A stretch of DNA of 64,000 nt from Bacteroidota bacterium (GCA_016715425.1 JADKAC010000005.1:1259657-1323656), one strand, 5' to 3'. Shown: positions 1 through 10,158, numbered from the stretch's first letter. Numbers and translations: made by a program. Notes: generated by a model from the letters alone, not told the origin.

Positions 1-18
1 GAAATAATCGGTTTAAAA

Positions 19-1722
19 ATGCATTTTATCAAATCAAAAAATCTATTTCAATTTATATTGCTACTATCTGTTGCAGCAGCAATTTCTGCATGTAATACAA
101 AAGGCAATAGTGTGAATGAACCCATAGGCTCTGTAAAAGATACAGTTGTTGTTCTTCCATTCGAACCATTAATTACAGATAGCACAGCAATTGCAAATTT
201 TACAAAACAATTTCCTTTATTCAACTATCATAGCAAGGATGTCAATTCATTTTATGAAAATAGAAATTATGAGTTTGGATGGTTTGATTCAACAGGAATA
301 ACACAGACTGCAACTAAGTTTATTAATCTGTTAAATCATTTGGGTGATGAAGGAATCCATGACACTGTAATTTATATTACTGACTTAAATAATGCGGTTA
401 ATAATTTAATTACATCGGAAAATATTTATACTGGTAAAAATAAATTGACAGAGCAAATTGAATTGTTACTTACCTCAGAATTTTTTGTATATGCTCAAAA
501 AGTATGGGGAGGAATCAGTGAAACCGAAAGCAGGGAATTGAACTGGTATGTGAAGCGAAAAACACTGAGTTCCACTTCCCTTTTAGATTCTATTTTAAAT
601 GGAAGTTCAACCGCTTTTACATCCTTTCAACCGCATTACAAACAATATGAATTACTAAAAACACAATTGAAATTTTATAAAGCATTAGAAGATTCAGTGA
701 GCTGGGATTCTTTGTTTTTACCGATGGATAAAAAGTTCTTAGAACAAGGAGATTCTTATCCTGTGATTACTTTGATAAAAGATAGATTATATGTTTTGGG
801 TGATTTAGAAACCAGAGATACTACTTCCTTTTTAGATTCAATTACAACTATTGCAGTGATAAAATATCAATCACGTTTCGGATTAACAGCCGATGGACAT
901 GCAGGACAAAAATTTTTTGAAACAATGAATACACCGCTCTCCTATCGCATTGCACAAATTGAAATTAATATGGAACGTTGTCGGTGGATTCCAACGGATT
1001 TAAAAGGAGATTTTGTAATTGTAAATATTCCGGAGTTCAAAGCACATGTTTATTCCGCAGATACACTAAGTTGGGATATGCAGGTAATTGTTGGTCGCAC
1101 TAGTACATCTACAACAATTTTTAATGATGAAATAAAATATATCGTTTTTAGTCCTTATTGGTATGTCCCCGGCAGTATTATTCGCAATGAAATATTTCCT
1201 GCAATAGTAAAAAGTCCCGAATACTTAAATCGCAATCACATGGAATTATATGATTACTCCACTCGTAAAACTGTTGACTATAATTCAATTGATATAAGTA
1301 AGTATTCGGCAAAAACTTTTCCTTTTGGAGTGCGACAAAAACCGGGTGCTTTTAATTCGTTAGGTTGGGCAAAATTTATTTTCCCCAATGCGTATGATAT
1401 TTATTTGCATGATACACCTACCAGAAATTTATTTGCAGAAACACAACGCAATTTCAGTCATGGATGTATCCGTATCAGTGAGCCGCAAAAGTTTGCAGAA
1501 TTTTTATTGCGCAATGATTCCACTTGGACTAAAGCATCTATTGATTCAGTAATGCATGGCGGCAAAGAAACAAAAGCAATACTTGAAAAACCCGTACCTG
1601 TAATGATAGTTTATTTTACAAGTTGGGTAGATGAAACTGGCAAATTGAATTTCAGAAAAGATATTTACAACCATGATTCTGATATGCTGGAAAAACATAC
1701 ACCTATCGTTTCAATCAAATAA
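19..1722 (+). CDS. L,D-transpeptidase, YcbB-like lipoprotein
   Basis: Predicted periplasmic peptidoglycan cross-linking enzyme that would form 3-3 bonds between stem peptides. The N-terminus is a lipoprotein signal with the lipobox Ala-Ile-Ser-Ala-Cys, so it is probably anchored to a membrane. A peptidoglycan-binding-like stretch lies at about residues 250-305 and the YkuD catalytic domain at about 330-500. The catalytic motif Ser-His-Gly-Cys-Ile-Arg is present with His481 and Cys483. The length (567 aa) and the large N-terminal scaffold fit the YcbB class rather than the short ErfK class. The ATG at 19 opens directly into the signal peptide; only 18 bases lie upstream, so promoter and operon context are not visible. 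Confidence 0.9.
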   Translation: MHFIKSKNLFQFILLLSVAAAISACNTKGNSVNEPIGSVKDTVVVLPFEPLITDSTAIANFTKQFPLFNYHSKDVNSFYENRNYEFGWFDSTGITQTATKFINLLNHLGDEGIHDTVIYITDLNNAVNNLITSENIYTGKNKLTEQIELLLTSEFFVYAQKVWGGISETESRELNWYVKRKTLSSTSLLDSILNGSSTAFTSFQPHYKQYELLKTQLKFYKALEDSVSWDSLFLPMDKKFLEQGDSYPVITLIKDRLYVLGDLETRDTTSFLDSITTIAVIKYQSRFGLTADGHAGQKFFETMNTPLSYRIAQIEINMERCRWIPTDLKGDFVIVNIPEFKAHVYSADTLSWDMQVIVGRTSTSTTIFNDEIKYIVFSPYWYVPGSIIRNEIFPAIVKSPEYLNRNHMELYDYSTRKTVDYNSIDISKYSAKTFPFGVRQKPGAFNSLGWAKFIFPNAYDIYLHDTPTRNLFAETQRNFSHGCIRISEPQKFAEFLLRNDSTWTKASIDSVMHGGKETKAILEKPVPVMIVYFTSWVDETGKLNFRKDIYNHDSDMLEKHTPIVSIK

Positions 1723-1753
1723 AAAAGGACCGCTAAATAGCGATCCCTTTTTA
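1721..1753. terminator. Bidirectional rho-independent terminator
   Basis: A-run, then a stem GGACCGCTA / TAGCGATCC with one mismatch and an AA loop, then a T-run. It lies between the convergent stops at 1722 and 1772 and has U-tracts in both orientations. Confidence 0.75.
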
Positions 1754-1771
1754 TAAGTCCTATGAAAAAGA

Positions 1772-3421
1772 TTATTCGATAATAACAGGTAACATAGTGA
1801 TGTTTTCTTCTGAAACAACTTTAACTATGTAACTACCTGGAGCAGGATTTCCCATTTGAATATCTAATGTGATAACTGCATCATCAGAATGAATTAATTG
1901 ACTTGACATTAACTGACCAGCCATATTAAATACTTCAACACTGGTTTCAAAGTTTGCACTTCCGTTTAGTTGCAATCTGAAATTTCCATTATTAGGGTTT
2001 GGATACAACATAATTTGCTGAGCAAATTGACCAACTCTTAATGGATCAGTTGTAAAATAATACCAATCAGTAAATTCGGAAGGAGTCCAAACCTCACCTT
2101 CTAAACAACCGGATTTCACCCTTACACCATAGGTAGTAGATGGTAGAAGTTCACCGGGTGTGTGATAAGAATTTGCATCATAAAGAGTAAACTTTCTGAA
2201 GTCACCTGTAGATAATTCCCAAATTGTGCCTTTAGTTACGGGAGTTCCCGGGGCAATTGTCCAATGGATCATTCCACCAAAAGCATTGATTTCATCTACA
2301 TATAAATCAGTTGGAGGTACAGGATCGCAAATGGAGACATCTTCACAAGCAGAACATTCTTCCCAGCAATATAAATATGTTGCATCGCTTAAAGGAACAG
2401 TTACTTCACGGTTATCACCACCGCAACCTAAATCACCAAACAAAGAAGTAGCACCATCATCATATTCGTTTTCACCTGTTGGGAACCAATCAGTATTTAC
2501 GTATTTATATTCTTGAGTTAATCCCGCAGAACCTAATGGATATTCTACAGTAATTTCCCATATATTATCTCCAATATCAGTCATTGCACAAGCTGGATCT
2601 GAAGGAGTCCAGTTTGGTAATGCAGAACCTAAGTCTGCAAAATTTCCACCAACCCGCATACCACCAGCACCAATTACACCACCTTCTGCAAGGTAATTAG
2701 TAACGTCAACCTGATAAGTAACATTTACAACTTCTGTTACTACATCTGTAAATAAAACATCATCAATATAATACCTGCAATTGGCATCAATTGAATAAAA
2801 GTCAATACCACCAATATTTCCGGCATAAGCAAAACTTGCAACATCAACGCCATCTACAATTACATCAATTGTATTCGCATCCAGATCAATTAATTGTTCT
2901 ACTTTAAACCACGCATCAACAGGGTAAGTAAAATCTCCTGATCCGAAAGGGATAGAAATGGTTCCTTCACCAGAAGAACTGGGCACGCCCACAGCGGATA
3001 ATCCAAATAATAACTCAAGATTCCAGGCAACACCGGGAACTTCAGTTTCTTGAATATTATAGTACCCGGTTTTTCCGTCAGGGACATACATCATCCATTC
3101 TAAGCGAAAAAACCCTTCGGACATATCACCTAATTTTAGGATAACATCATTGGATCCACCTTCGGAAATCTGCATAGAGTTAGAACCAGAATACGCATAA
3201 TCAGAAGTTACAAGACCATCCTCTCCGCCGCCTTCGGAACCGCTCCACGTGCTCCACCAGGTAGCTTGAGGCCCAATAGCTTCGCCAGAAACATAGGCAT
3301 CTATATTATCGCATAAAGTAGCTCCCGGAATTTCACAGGGAGGATCGATTAACTGAGCAAAAACCTGATTCTCCGAAAAGGTAATTGCCAGAAAAAATAA
3401 AGTTGTGTAAATTGATTTCAT
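1772..3421 (-). CDS. Secreted T9SS type A sorting-domain protein
   Basis: Exported protein of unknown specific function. The start was placed at the ATG at 3421, which opens a good signal peptide (MKSIYTT...FAQ); a longer frame from 3460 would put 13 unlikely residues in front. The body is rich in acidic, Gly and aromatic residues, with a jelly-roll-like lectin/CBM-type region in the first half, a Cys-containing middle and an Fn3-like segment at about residues 370-455. The last ~75 residues have the YPNPNNGNF motif and the beta-rich pattern of a T9SS C-terminal sorting domain, so it should be secreted across the outer membrane and attached or released. No catalytic motif was recognised. Confidence 0.8.
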   Translation of the reverse strand: MKSIYTTLFFLAITFSENQVFAQLIDPPCEIPGATLCDNIDAYVSGEAIGPQATWWSTWSGSEGGGEDGLVTSDYAYSGSNSMQISEGGSNDVILKLGDMSEGFFRLEWMMYVPDGKTGYYNIQETEVPGVAWNLELLFGLSAVGVPSSSGEGTISIPFGSGDFTYPVDAWFKVEQLIDLDANTIDVIVDGVDVASFAYAGNIGGIDFYSIDANCRYYIDDVLFTDVVTEVVNVTYQVDVTNYLAEGGVIGAGGMRVGGNFADLGSALPNWTPSDPACAMTDIGDNIWEITVEYPLGSAGLTQEYKYVNTDWFPTGENEYDDGATSLFGDLGCGGDNREVTVPLSDATYLYCWEECSACEDVSICDPVPPTDLYVDEINAFGGMIHWTIAPGTPVTKGTIWELSTGDFRKFTLYDANSYHTPGELLPSTTYGVRVKSGCLEGEVWTPSEFTDWYYFTTDPLRVGQFAQQIMLYPNPNNGNFRLQLNGSANFETSVEVFNMAGQLMSSQLIHSDDAVITLDIQMGNPAPGSYIVKVVSEENITMLPVIIE

Positions 3422-3768
3422 ATTATATATTTTTTTTAAAAATACGCATAGATGAATCAAAAAACAATGATGTACTTTCTTTTTTATTTAGAAAATATAC
3501 ATTTTAGATTAAAAATCTATTGAGAAACATCGGAAGTTCTTTTAAAATTTGCTATTCGCTAATACATTAAATTTTGTAGTAATAACAGACTTTAGGCAAA
3601 ATAACAAAGGCAATTTTCACCTTTTGTAAGTAGAGTTTTTATAAATCTAATCGATCCCTTTAGAAAGGGTAATATTTGGGTAAAAAAAAAGAGGAAATAT
3701 ATTCCTCCTTTCAAACCCATAAGGGTATTATCATTTTAATCTGATCAATAAAGTGGTGATCAACCTCC
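3422..3768. other. Non-coding interval
   Basis: A+T-rich gap between two minus-strand genes. It holds the terminator of the upstream gene (3682-3707) and presumably the promoter of the T9SS protein gene; no ORF or structured RNA is apparent. Confidence 0.5.
3682..3707 (-). terminator. Rho-independent terminator
   Basis: Read on the minus strand: a 6-bp stem GAGGAA / TTCCTC with a 5-base loop, followed by nine T. It lies about 60 bases downstream of the stop of the small secreted protein gene whose stop is at 3769. Confidence 0.65.
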
Positions 3769-4134
3769 TCATTCTACAAATATTACATCACAATTTTTAT
3801 TGAAGTAAATCAATTTTGTATAGATAGTGGATGTTCCTTTACTATCTGCCATTCGATAACCATGAACAATTACAGAATCAGCTCCCTTAATATTGTTAAT
3901 ACTATTAGCCTTACTCCATTTAATTGGTTTATATCCTGAATTTTCCGGTAATCTTTGTTTAAATTGATCTGCAACACAGGGTTCATTAGATGTGTATTCA
4001 ACACGAGGATTGAATCCTGCAGTTTGTGTTTCATTGCTGTTATTAATAAGAGTGCTACCACTTATATATTTAAAAGCGGTAAGACTTAAAATAAAAATTG
4101 CTCCAATGAGGAACATTTTTTTGTTTTTTGACAT
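3769..4134 (-). CDS. Small exported protein of unknown function
   Basis: About 120 aa. An N-terminal hydrophobic segment (MFLIGAIFILSLTAF) after a Lys-rich start is either a signal peptide or a single membrane anchor. The mature part has two Cys (in NEPC and NKNCDV) that could pair in the periplasm. I chose the ATG at 4134 because it gives a compact signal; in-frame ATGs at 4146 and 4173 are possible. No family recognised. It is monocistronic, with its own terminator downstream and a long non-coding region upstream. Confidence 0.55.
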   Translation of the reverse strand: MSKNKKMFLIGAIFILSLTAFKYISGSTLINNSNETQTAGFNPRVEYTSNEPCVADQFKQRLPENSGYKPIKWSKANSINNIKGADSVIVHGYRMADSKGTSTIYTKLIYFNKNCDVIFVE

Positions 4135-4750
4135 TGTGCGGTTCATTGTTGTTGTTGATGGTTTAAGTTTCACTAGTTTTTATCGTAACTGTTTTTCACA
4201 TGATTTGTTCATACGCCTGAGTTACAATTAATTTGGCAGGGAATAAGTTGAAATGTGAAGTAACTACTTCTATTTCGATGTAAACATACTAAGCATTTCA
4301 AATCTTAATGAGGCAATACCAATAGTTTAATCGTTTATTAATTTATCCAAAATGTTAAACAGAATATTTGCAGAAATTGGTTGTAAAAAGCTGAAGTCAC
4401 TTTTGGCAATTTAACACCAAACACAAATACTTAAAATGATAAATTTATAATTAAAAATTTGTCATCAATTCACTTCAATTAAATCTCATTTACTAAGGAA
4501 GCAACCGTTCCGACCTTAGTCTCGTCGTATGCAATAATGTATTATCACACTTAATATTAAAGAATTACATAATCCTTTCACTAATTGCCATGTAACCAAA
4601 TAATTGGTATTGAAACACTCACTTCCTCAGAAAACGGACCTATACAAGTGTAAATTATTTGTAACTAAACTTCAAACAAACGAGGCTTTATTCACCTCAA
4701 TAACTGCTTTTGATGAACATAGTGACATGAAATATTTTTTTTAATAAAAA
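4135..4750. other. Long non-coding interval
   Basis: About 600 bases with no credible ORF on either strand, no tRNA-like fold and no repeated unit that I can see. It separates the small secreted protein gene from the DUF4231 gene and marks the left edge of the putative conflict locus. Confidence 0.5.
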
Positions 4751-5176
4751 TTATTTTTCTCCTATCCCGCTGTTAGATTTTACCCAGCTTTGATTTTCAT
4801 CCATCATAATTTGCTCGGACCTTACCACAAAATCCGAAAATGCATTTTGCCCATCGTAAGGAGTGGCCTTTGTTAGAAACAGATATTTTTCATTTTTTAA
4901 AAACTCACTGGTTCTTCTGTTATTCACCCAATTTTCTTGAAATTTAAAAAGTGCAATTAACCCGGCTATTAAAGCGATTAACATACCTAATGCACCTACT
5001 ACTATTTTTAAAACTAATGGGTCTTTTATCAAAATTGAACAAAAAGGAATAGAAATCCCCAGGAATATTTGAGCTAATTGCAGAGATTGAAAAGCTTTTT
5101 TATACTGTCTGCTTTTTGAACTGTGCCATTTAATTTGGTTATCTATTCTTTGTTCTAAATATTGAGCTTCGTCCAT
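4751..5176 (-). CDS. DUF4231 (SLATT-like) two-TM membrane protein
   Basis: The 141-aa protein has the DUF4231 layout: an amphipathic N-terminal helix (EQRIDNQIKWHSSKSRQYKK), two adjacent transmembrane helices at about residues 35-80, the FKFQENWVNNRRTSEFLKNE segment, and a C-terminal helix ending in a short tail. DUF4231 belongs with the SLATT families, which are predicted pore-type effectors found beside nucleotide-signal and NTPase conflict systems. It is transcribed divergently from the SIR2-TIR gene with 230 bases between them, so a shared regulatory region is possible. A cell-killing pore role is inference from family and context. Confidence 0.7.
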   Translation of the reverse strand: MDEAQYLEQRIDNQIKWHSSKSRQYKKAFQSLQLAQIFLGISIPFCSILIKDPLVLKIVVGALGMLIALIAGLIALFKFQENWVNNRRTSEFLKNEKYLFLTKATPYDGQNAFSDFVVRSEQIMMDENQSWVKSNSGIGEK

Positions 5177-5406
5177 TGTGATAAAAATTTATGTAAGAAT
5201 ATAGAAAACAATGAAATTAAAACAATCCATTCTTCAATACCTTCATATACCTCTATATTATGGCATATAATATTTCCATCACTAAACCACTTCTTGTGCT
5301 TCCTTCTTATTTTTCTGCCCCAGCTTTTATTTATTTTGCTTAATTTTCGGTTAAAGGAATTGAATATCAATTTCAATTTCTGTATACATTCTTAATAAAT
5401 ATACCC

Positions 5407-6813
5407 TTGATGAATGATCAGTTTAACTGGAAATCTTTTGTTTATAATGTAAATAGTCGAGCTATTATTCCTATCATCGGCAATGATTTATCTTTTATAA
5501 AATTAAGTGCTGATAAATTTGAACCTCTTGAATCAAGTGAATTAATTAAGACGCAAGGCTCAATGGAAAATGGCAAATTGCGAATTAATCTTTATAAGTA
5601 TTTATCTTTCAAACTATGGGATATCTTTTCTAAAGGCCCACTCACTTTCAAACCAAATATTAATTCGGTGACTTTGCATTTATTAGCAGAGAATATTTCT
5701 GAAAATGATATTAACCTCGCTATTAAAAATGAAATTAGCAACCTTACTATTGATGAAATTGATCTTGAACCTTTTATTCAACTTACACAGATTGGAGGTT
5801 TCGATTGTTTTATTAATGTGAATTACGACAACTTTCTGGAACTTGCATTTGAAAAAACAAGCAGACATATAAATAAGTCATTTAATTTCTCTATTCCATT
5901 TCCTTCCATTGATCCTAATGAACGCAAGGATGCCGCCATTCCAAAGATTTATAATTTGATGGGAAATATTACCGGTTATAATTTTGCAGTAACAGACGAA
6001 CAATCACTGGAATATTTATATCTGCTTCAGGAAAACACTGAAACTATTGCAAAAGAATTATTCGATACGATATCCAGAAAAAATCTATTGCTAATTGGAA
6101 GCAGTTTCCCTGATTGGTTTATGCGATTTTTTATTCGCATCATTTCTAAAGAACGGTTTAAAAATGGCGTTAAAGCCAAATATGTTGCATGTGATTTTAC
6201 TTTGCAGGATCCTGAATTAAAATATTTTTTAGAAAACAATGCTACCCGTGTTATTCCAATTGGCACAAACATTCCTTCGGATAGTTCTGAATTACATTAT
6301 AATAATTCCATAGAGTTTATTAAAGAGATGCATGCACAATGCACGAAAAGTGCAGAGCACATAAGTACCGGCCCACAATTTAAAGAAGTAATATTTATAA
6401 GCTATAGCTGGTCGGATAAATTATTAGCCGAGACTTTTAGAAATGAAATGGAGAAAAACGGTCTGAATGTATTTTTTGATGATGATGAATTGAAAACTGG
6501 TGATCGGTATAATAATGTTATTAAAAATTATTTGAAGGACTGTGCATATTTTGTTCCTTTAATTTCACAAAATGCGATTGCGGATAAAAACAGATATGTG
6601 TATGATAAAGAATGGCGCAGTGCTATTGTTTTAGATGGATTTAAAGAGCAATCTTATATCCGCCCTTTTATAATTGATGACACTGCTGCTGCAGATCCAA
6701 GGATACCGGAGGAAATTAGAAAATTGAATATTGAAAAAATTTTAAATATGGATGACTTGCCAAAAGTTATTAGAAAATTTATTTCAGAAAATACTTTTAC
6801 ACCCATCGAATAA
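5407..6813 (+). CDS. SIR2-like / TIR domain fusion protein
   Basis: Residues ~1-270 form a SIR2-like (SIR2_2-type) Rossmann domain: the nucleotide loop IIPIIGND at ~21-27, the INVNYDNFLE strand-helix near 140-150 and the LLLIGSSFPDWF motif near 220-230. Residues ~326-465 are a TIR domain starting VIFISYSWSD, with FFDDDEL and KEWRSA; Glu402 in the last motif is the candidate NADase glutamate. Both domain types can cleave or bind NAD+ in antiphage systems such as Thoeris. The SIR2 half carries LMG (Met185) where active members have LHG, so the catalytic His is missing and that half may only sense or bind. It is cytoplasmic, and first in a run with the STAND NTPase 11 bases downstream. Fusion and domains are clear; a defence role is inferred. 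Confidence 0.85.
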   Translation: MMNDQFNWKSFVYNVNSRAIIPIIGNDLSFIKLSADKFEPLESSELIKTQGSMENGKLRINLYKYLSFKLWDIFSKGPLTFKPNINSVTLHLLAENISENDINLAIKNEISNLTIDEIDLEPFIQLTQIGGFDCFINVNYDNFLELAFEKTSRHINKSFNFSIPFPSIDPNERKDAAIPKIYNLMGNITGYNFAVTDEQSLEYLYLLQENTETIAKELFDTISRKNLLLIGSSFPDWFMRFFIRIISKERFKNGVKAKYVACDFTLQDPELKYFLENNATRVIPIGTNIPSDSSELHYNNSIEFIKEMHAQCTKSAEHISTGPQFKEVIFISYSWSDKLLAETFRNEMEKNGLNVFFDDDELKTGDRYNNVIKNYLKDCAYFVPLISQNAIADKNRYVYDKEWRSAIVLDGFKEQSYIRPFIIDDTAAADPRIPEEIRKLNIEKILNMDDLPKVIRKFISENTFTPIE

Positions 6814-6824
6814 ATAAAATCAAA

Positions 6825-9554
6825 ATGCCTGAACCAACATTTGATAAAAATATAATTGAAAGCTTTGATCCCCAACGACCTTTTTTGGGTCTGAGATCTT
6901 TTGATGAAAAAAATAAATCACAATTCGGAGGACGGGATACAGAAATTAAAGATTTGTTTAATCTGGTTGACATTCATGGCTTAACAATAATTTTTGGCGA
7001 ATCCGGAATTGGAAAAACTTCCCTTCTTAAGGCAGGATTAAATCCTGAACTTCAAAAAAACTTTTATCTACCCATGTATATTCGGATTGATTTCAATTCG
7101 GATAAAAATCCCTTGGAACAATTGAAAGAATTTGTTTACAATAAAATAAAAACATACGACTCAAATGTTCCTGATTGGAAACCTCAAACTCTGTGGGAAT
7201 TTTTTCACTCGGTTAAAATTTTGGATGGCTTAATTACTCCTGTATTAATTCTGGATCAGTTTGAAGAATTATTTACTATTGGTTATGAAAACAGTAGAAA
7301 TACTTTTCAATTTATCCAGGAACTTTCTGACTTAGCGGAGAATAGAGTACCACTATGTATTCAGGAAAAAATGAATACTACAAATGAAATTATGTCTTCC
7401 AATTATGGCGCAAGGCCTTATAGATTAGTAATAAGTTTACGTGAAGATTATCTTGCACAATTAGAAAGCTTGACGAATTTAAAATCTTCAATGCGCAACA
7501 GCCGATACAGAGTTTTGCAACTTACCACTAATCAAGCTCTTGATGCAGTATTAAAACCGGGAAAAGGATTAGTAGAAGAACAGGTTGCAATAGAAATTAT
7601 AAAAAAATTACCCGGCATTACAGATCAGGATTTTCAAGAAATAACCACTGATATAGAAAATAATAAACGCATTCTTGTTGAACCGTTTTTATTAGGGCTT
7701 ATCTGTTATCAGATCAATGAAAAAAGAATTGCATTAAATCAGAAAACAATCACCACTGACTTGGTGGCAGATTTTAAAATAGGTGATGTAATAAATAATT
7801 ATTATAACGAAATAATTAAATCGTTTCCTCCCCACGTTGAAACAGGAATTGAAGAATCTTTACTAACAGAAAGTGGGTATAGAAAATTACAAGCGGAAGA
7901 AGAATTGCGCAATGAATATAAAATCAGCAATCAGGAAATAAATCAATTGATCACAAAACGCATTATCAGAAAGGAAATTCGGGACGGTGTGGAATATGTT
8001 GAATTATTACATGATATATTAGTACCTATCATAAAACAAAAACGAGAAATTCGATTTGCAGAGAAAAAGAAAAAAGAAAATGAACTTGCAATTGAAACTG
8101 CTGTAAATCAAGCAAGAGAACGTTCGATGGTGAAGTTAAAAAAAATTAGAATTGGCGTTGCAATTTTTGTTATTTTTCTTTTGACAGTAATAGCAATAAC
8201 AATCTATTATGCCAATATCAGTGCAGAACAAAGTAAACGATTACGGTTACAACGCTATGCACAAAATTTATTGACGGTAAGCAAAACAACTTTGTTATAC
8301 AATGGAGATAAAAATGCTGCGGCTTTTATTTCCGGAACTGCTTATCAGATATATAAAGAAAATGGTGGTGAAGATTTTAATCCATTTTATTCGGACTTAT
8401 ACAATATTATAAATTTTTCTAATTCAAATTTCAGTAAGCTCAATGATAATAGTATTGCCTTAAAAGCGCTTTTATTGCATGATAATAAATTGTTGGTTGC
8501 AGACAATGCAGGCTCGTTAGTTATTTTTAATTGGCCAAAAGTTTCTGATACTTTATCTTCTTATAAATTTCCGAAGAAGATAACACAACTTAAAATAAGC
8601 CCTGATAAATCAAAATATGCAGTGGCCGGTGTTATGGATTCCATTGCATTATTTAATACAACCAGTTTAAACAGACCTATCGCATATTTCGCAGCGCCAA
8701 TATCCGGTAATGCAAAACAATGTGATTTTTTAAATGATGATCAATTAGTAATACTAAGCAACAGTAGTTTACGGAAATTTGTAATACCTCAGAAAACTAT
8801 CCTGGATTGGAAACCTCGAAAAATTTATCGGTTTAATGATGGTAAAGAAGCCACACCTGATATTACTGTAAATTTTACAAATAATGATATTACATTTAAC
8901 AATGCAGATAATAACTCACTTAAACTTGCCGGATTAAGTACTTTAGACAATACTATTATAGTAAGTTTTGATTACGGATTAATAATTATAAAAGAAGATT
9001 CTATCTTAGAAATAACTTCAGAAAAATTTGAAACCTTAACTCTGTTAACCGTGGATAATATAAATAAAAATATCTATGTCGGCGATGGGAAAGGCGGGAT
9101 TTTTAAAATCTCTTTACTTAATTATTCGGTTGCTTCATTAATACTGGCACAAGCTGGAAGGCCAATGTCCATTGCATGCAGTAGCAATGGTAAATATATT
9201 GCTATGGCTGGAGGTGATGGCAATATTGGAATCTATGATATAGGTAATGAGCTCATAAATAATTATCCGATTGTGCAATATAGAATGTATTCAAAAGGCA
9301 CAATCCCCTTTGCTTTATGTTTTGACGAATCCAATAAATTTTTAGTAAGCGGATATAATGATGGAAAACTTTTGATATGGCCAACAGATGTAGTTGGTCT
9401 TGTAAGGGCAGTAAATGAAATAACAGGTTTAAATGAAATTTCGAATTTAGATACCTGGAATAAATACGTGACTAAAGAATTTACTGAGAATCTTTTGGGT
9501 TATACAATCACAAATGATTTTCTTAAAAAATATGAGTTAAAACATATCAACTAA
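6825..9554 (+). CDS. STAND-type NTPase with TM segment and beta-propeller
   Basis: A 909-aa nSTAND1-like protein. It begins with the family lead-in RPFLGLRSFDE and FGGRDTEI, followed by Walker A GESGIGKTS at residues 58-66 and Walker B VLILDQFEELF near 141-151. A helical/winged region follows (~270-400), with a charged linker (EKKKKENE), one transmembrane helix at about 445-465 (VAIFVIFLLTVIAITIYY), then ~440 residues of WD40-like repeats. Such proteins are switch-like sensors: ligand binding to the propeller or repeat part triggers NTP-dependent oligomerisation and effector activation. The TM helix places the propeller on the far side of the inner membrane from the NTPase. It starts 11 bases after the SIR2-TIR stop, which makes them operon partners. 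Sensing a phage or envelope cue is inference. Confidence 0.85.
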   Translation: MPEPTFDKNIIESFDPQRPFLGLRSFDEKNKSQFGGRDTEIKDLFNLVDIHGLTIIFGESGIGKTSLLKAGLNPELQKNFYLPMYIRIDFNSDKNPLEQLKEFVYNKIKTYDSNVPDWKPQTLWEFFHSVKILDGLITPVLILDQFEELFTIGYENSRNTFQFIQELSDLAENRVPLCIQEKMNTTNEIMSSNYGARPYRLVISLREDYLAQLESLTNLKSSMRNSRYRVLQLTTNQALDAVLKPGKGLVEEQVAIEIIKKLPGITDQDFQEITTDIENNKRILVEPFLLGLICYQINEKRIALNQKTITTDLVADFKIGDVINNYYNEIIKSFPPHVETGIEESLLTESGYRKLQAEEELRNEYKISNQEINQLITKRIIRKEIRDGVEYVELLHDILVPIIKQKREIRFAEKKKKENELAIETAVNQARERSMVKLKKIRIGVAIFVIFLLTVIAITIYYANISAEQSKRLRLQRYAQNLLTVSKTTLLYNGDKNAAAFISGTAYQIYKENGGEDFNPFYSDLYNIINFSNSNFSKLNDNSIALKALLLHDNKLLVADNAGSLVIFNWPKVSDTLSSYKFPKKITQLKISPDKSKYAVAGVMDSIALFNTTSLNRPIAYFAAPISGNAKQCDFLNDDQLVILSNSSLRKFVIPQKTILDWKPRKIYRFNDGKEATPDITVNFTNNDITFNNADNNSLKLAGLSTLDNTIIVSFDYGLIIIKEDSILEITSEKFETLTLLTVDNINKNIYVGDGKGGIFKISLLNYSVASLILAQAGRPMSIACSSNGKYIAMAGGDGNIGIYDIGNELINNYPIVQYRMYSKGTIPFALCFDESNKFLVSGYNDGKLLIWPTDVVGLVRAVNEITGLNEISNLDTWNKYVTKEFTENLLGYTITNDFLKKYELKHIN

Positions 9555-9575
9555 GTAAAACTAAATTTGAAACAA

Positions 9576-10148
9576 ATGAAAAATATTACACTTATACTTA
9601 TATTAAAGTCCTGCTTCATTATGTTACTTTGTTGTAGTAGTATACACATTGTAGCACAAGATTGTGAATCCACATTAATTGAAAATAATAAAACACCACT
9701 GCTGAATAAATCCCCAGAAACAATTTTAACTTATGAGAAATGTTTGAATACTTTTTTCACTGATTATAAAGCCATGTTGAGCGAACTTGAAACTGTAAAT
9801 GATAAAATTGCAATAGATGAAAATAATCTAAAGCCTAAAATCCAGGACTCTATCAAAATGGCAGATGAATTAGAACAGATTACAACAGGATCTGATTCAG
9901 GCACCAACGCTTCTTCAAATGAAATAAAGAAAAAACAAGATAAATTAAAAAAGTTGAAAGAAGAAATTTCAAAAATGGAAGTAGAGTTAGCATCTAAAAA
10001 TAAGTTAAAGCAACAATTGGAAACTGATTCTAAAAATTCCAAAACATTACTCACCGCCTCATACAAAATAATTATATCCTATTACGATGATACAAATGAT
10101 GAAGCCAAAGTAAATGAATATAAAAACATACAAAATTCACTTAGATAA
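9576..10148 (+). CDS. Exported coiled-coil protein
   Basis: The ATG at 9576 gives a signal peptide ending near VAQ-DC; the in-frame TTG at 9567 is less likely. The mature part has two Cys near its start (QDCES, YEKCLN) and a long Lys/Glu/Leu-rich coiled coil at about residues 100-160. No enzyme motif. It follows the STAND gene by 21 bases and precedes another small exported protein by 10 bases, so it is probably co-transcribed. A periplasmic scaffold or ligand for the STAND propeller is possible but unproven. Confidence 0.6.
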   Translation: MKNITLILILKSCFIMLLCCSSIHIVAQDCESTLIENNKTPLLNKSPETILTYEKCLNTFFTDYKAMLSELETVNDKIAIDENNLKPKIQDSIKMADELEQITTGSDSGTNASSNEIKKKQDKLKKLKEEISKMEVELASKNKLKQQLETDSKNSKTLLTASYKIIISYYDDTNDEAKVNEYKNIQNSLR

Positions 10149-10158
10149 AATCACAATA

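Noticed and set aside
5155..5376. Minus-strand 73-codon frame with a hydrophobic segment, overlapping the DUF4231 start by 22 bases
   Set aside because: No family match, no clear ribosome site, and the region is the A+T-rich divergent promoter interval; the opposite strand has an equally long frame.
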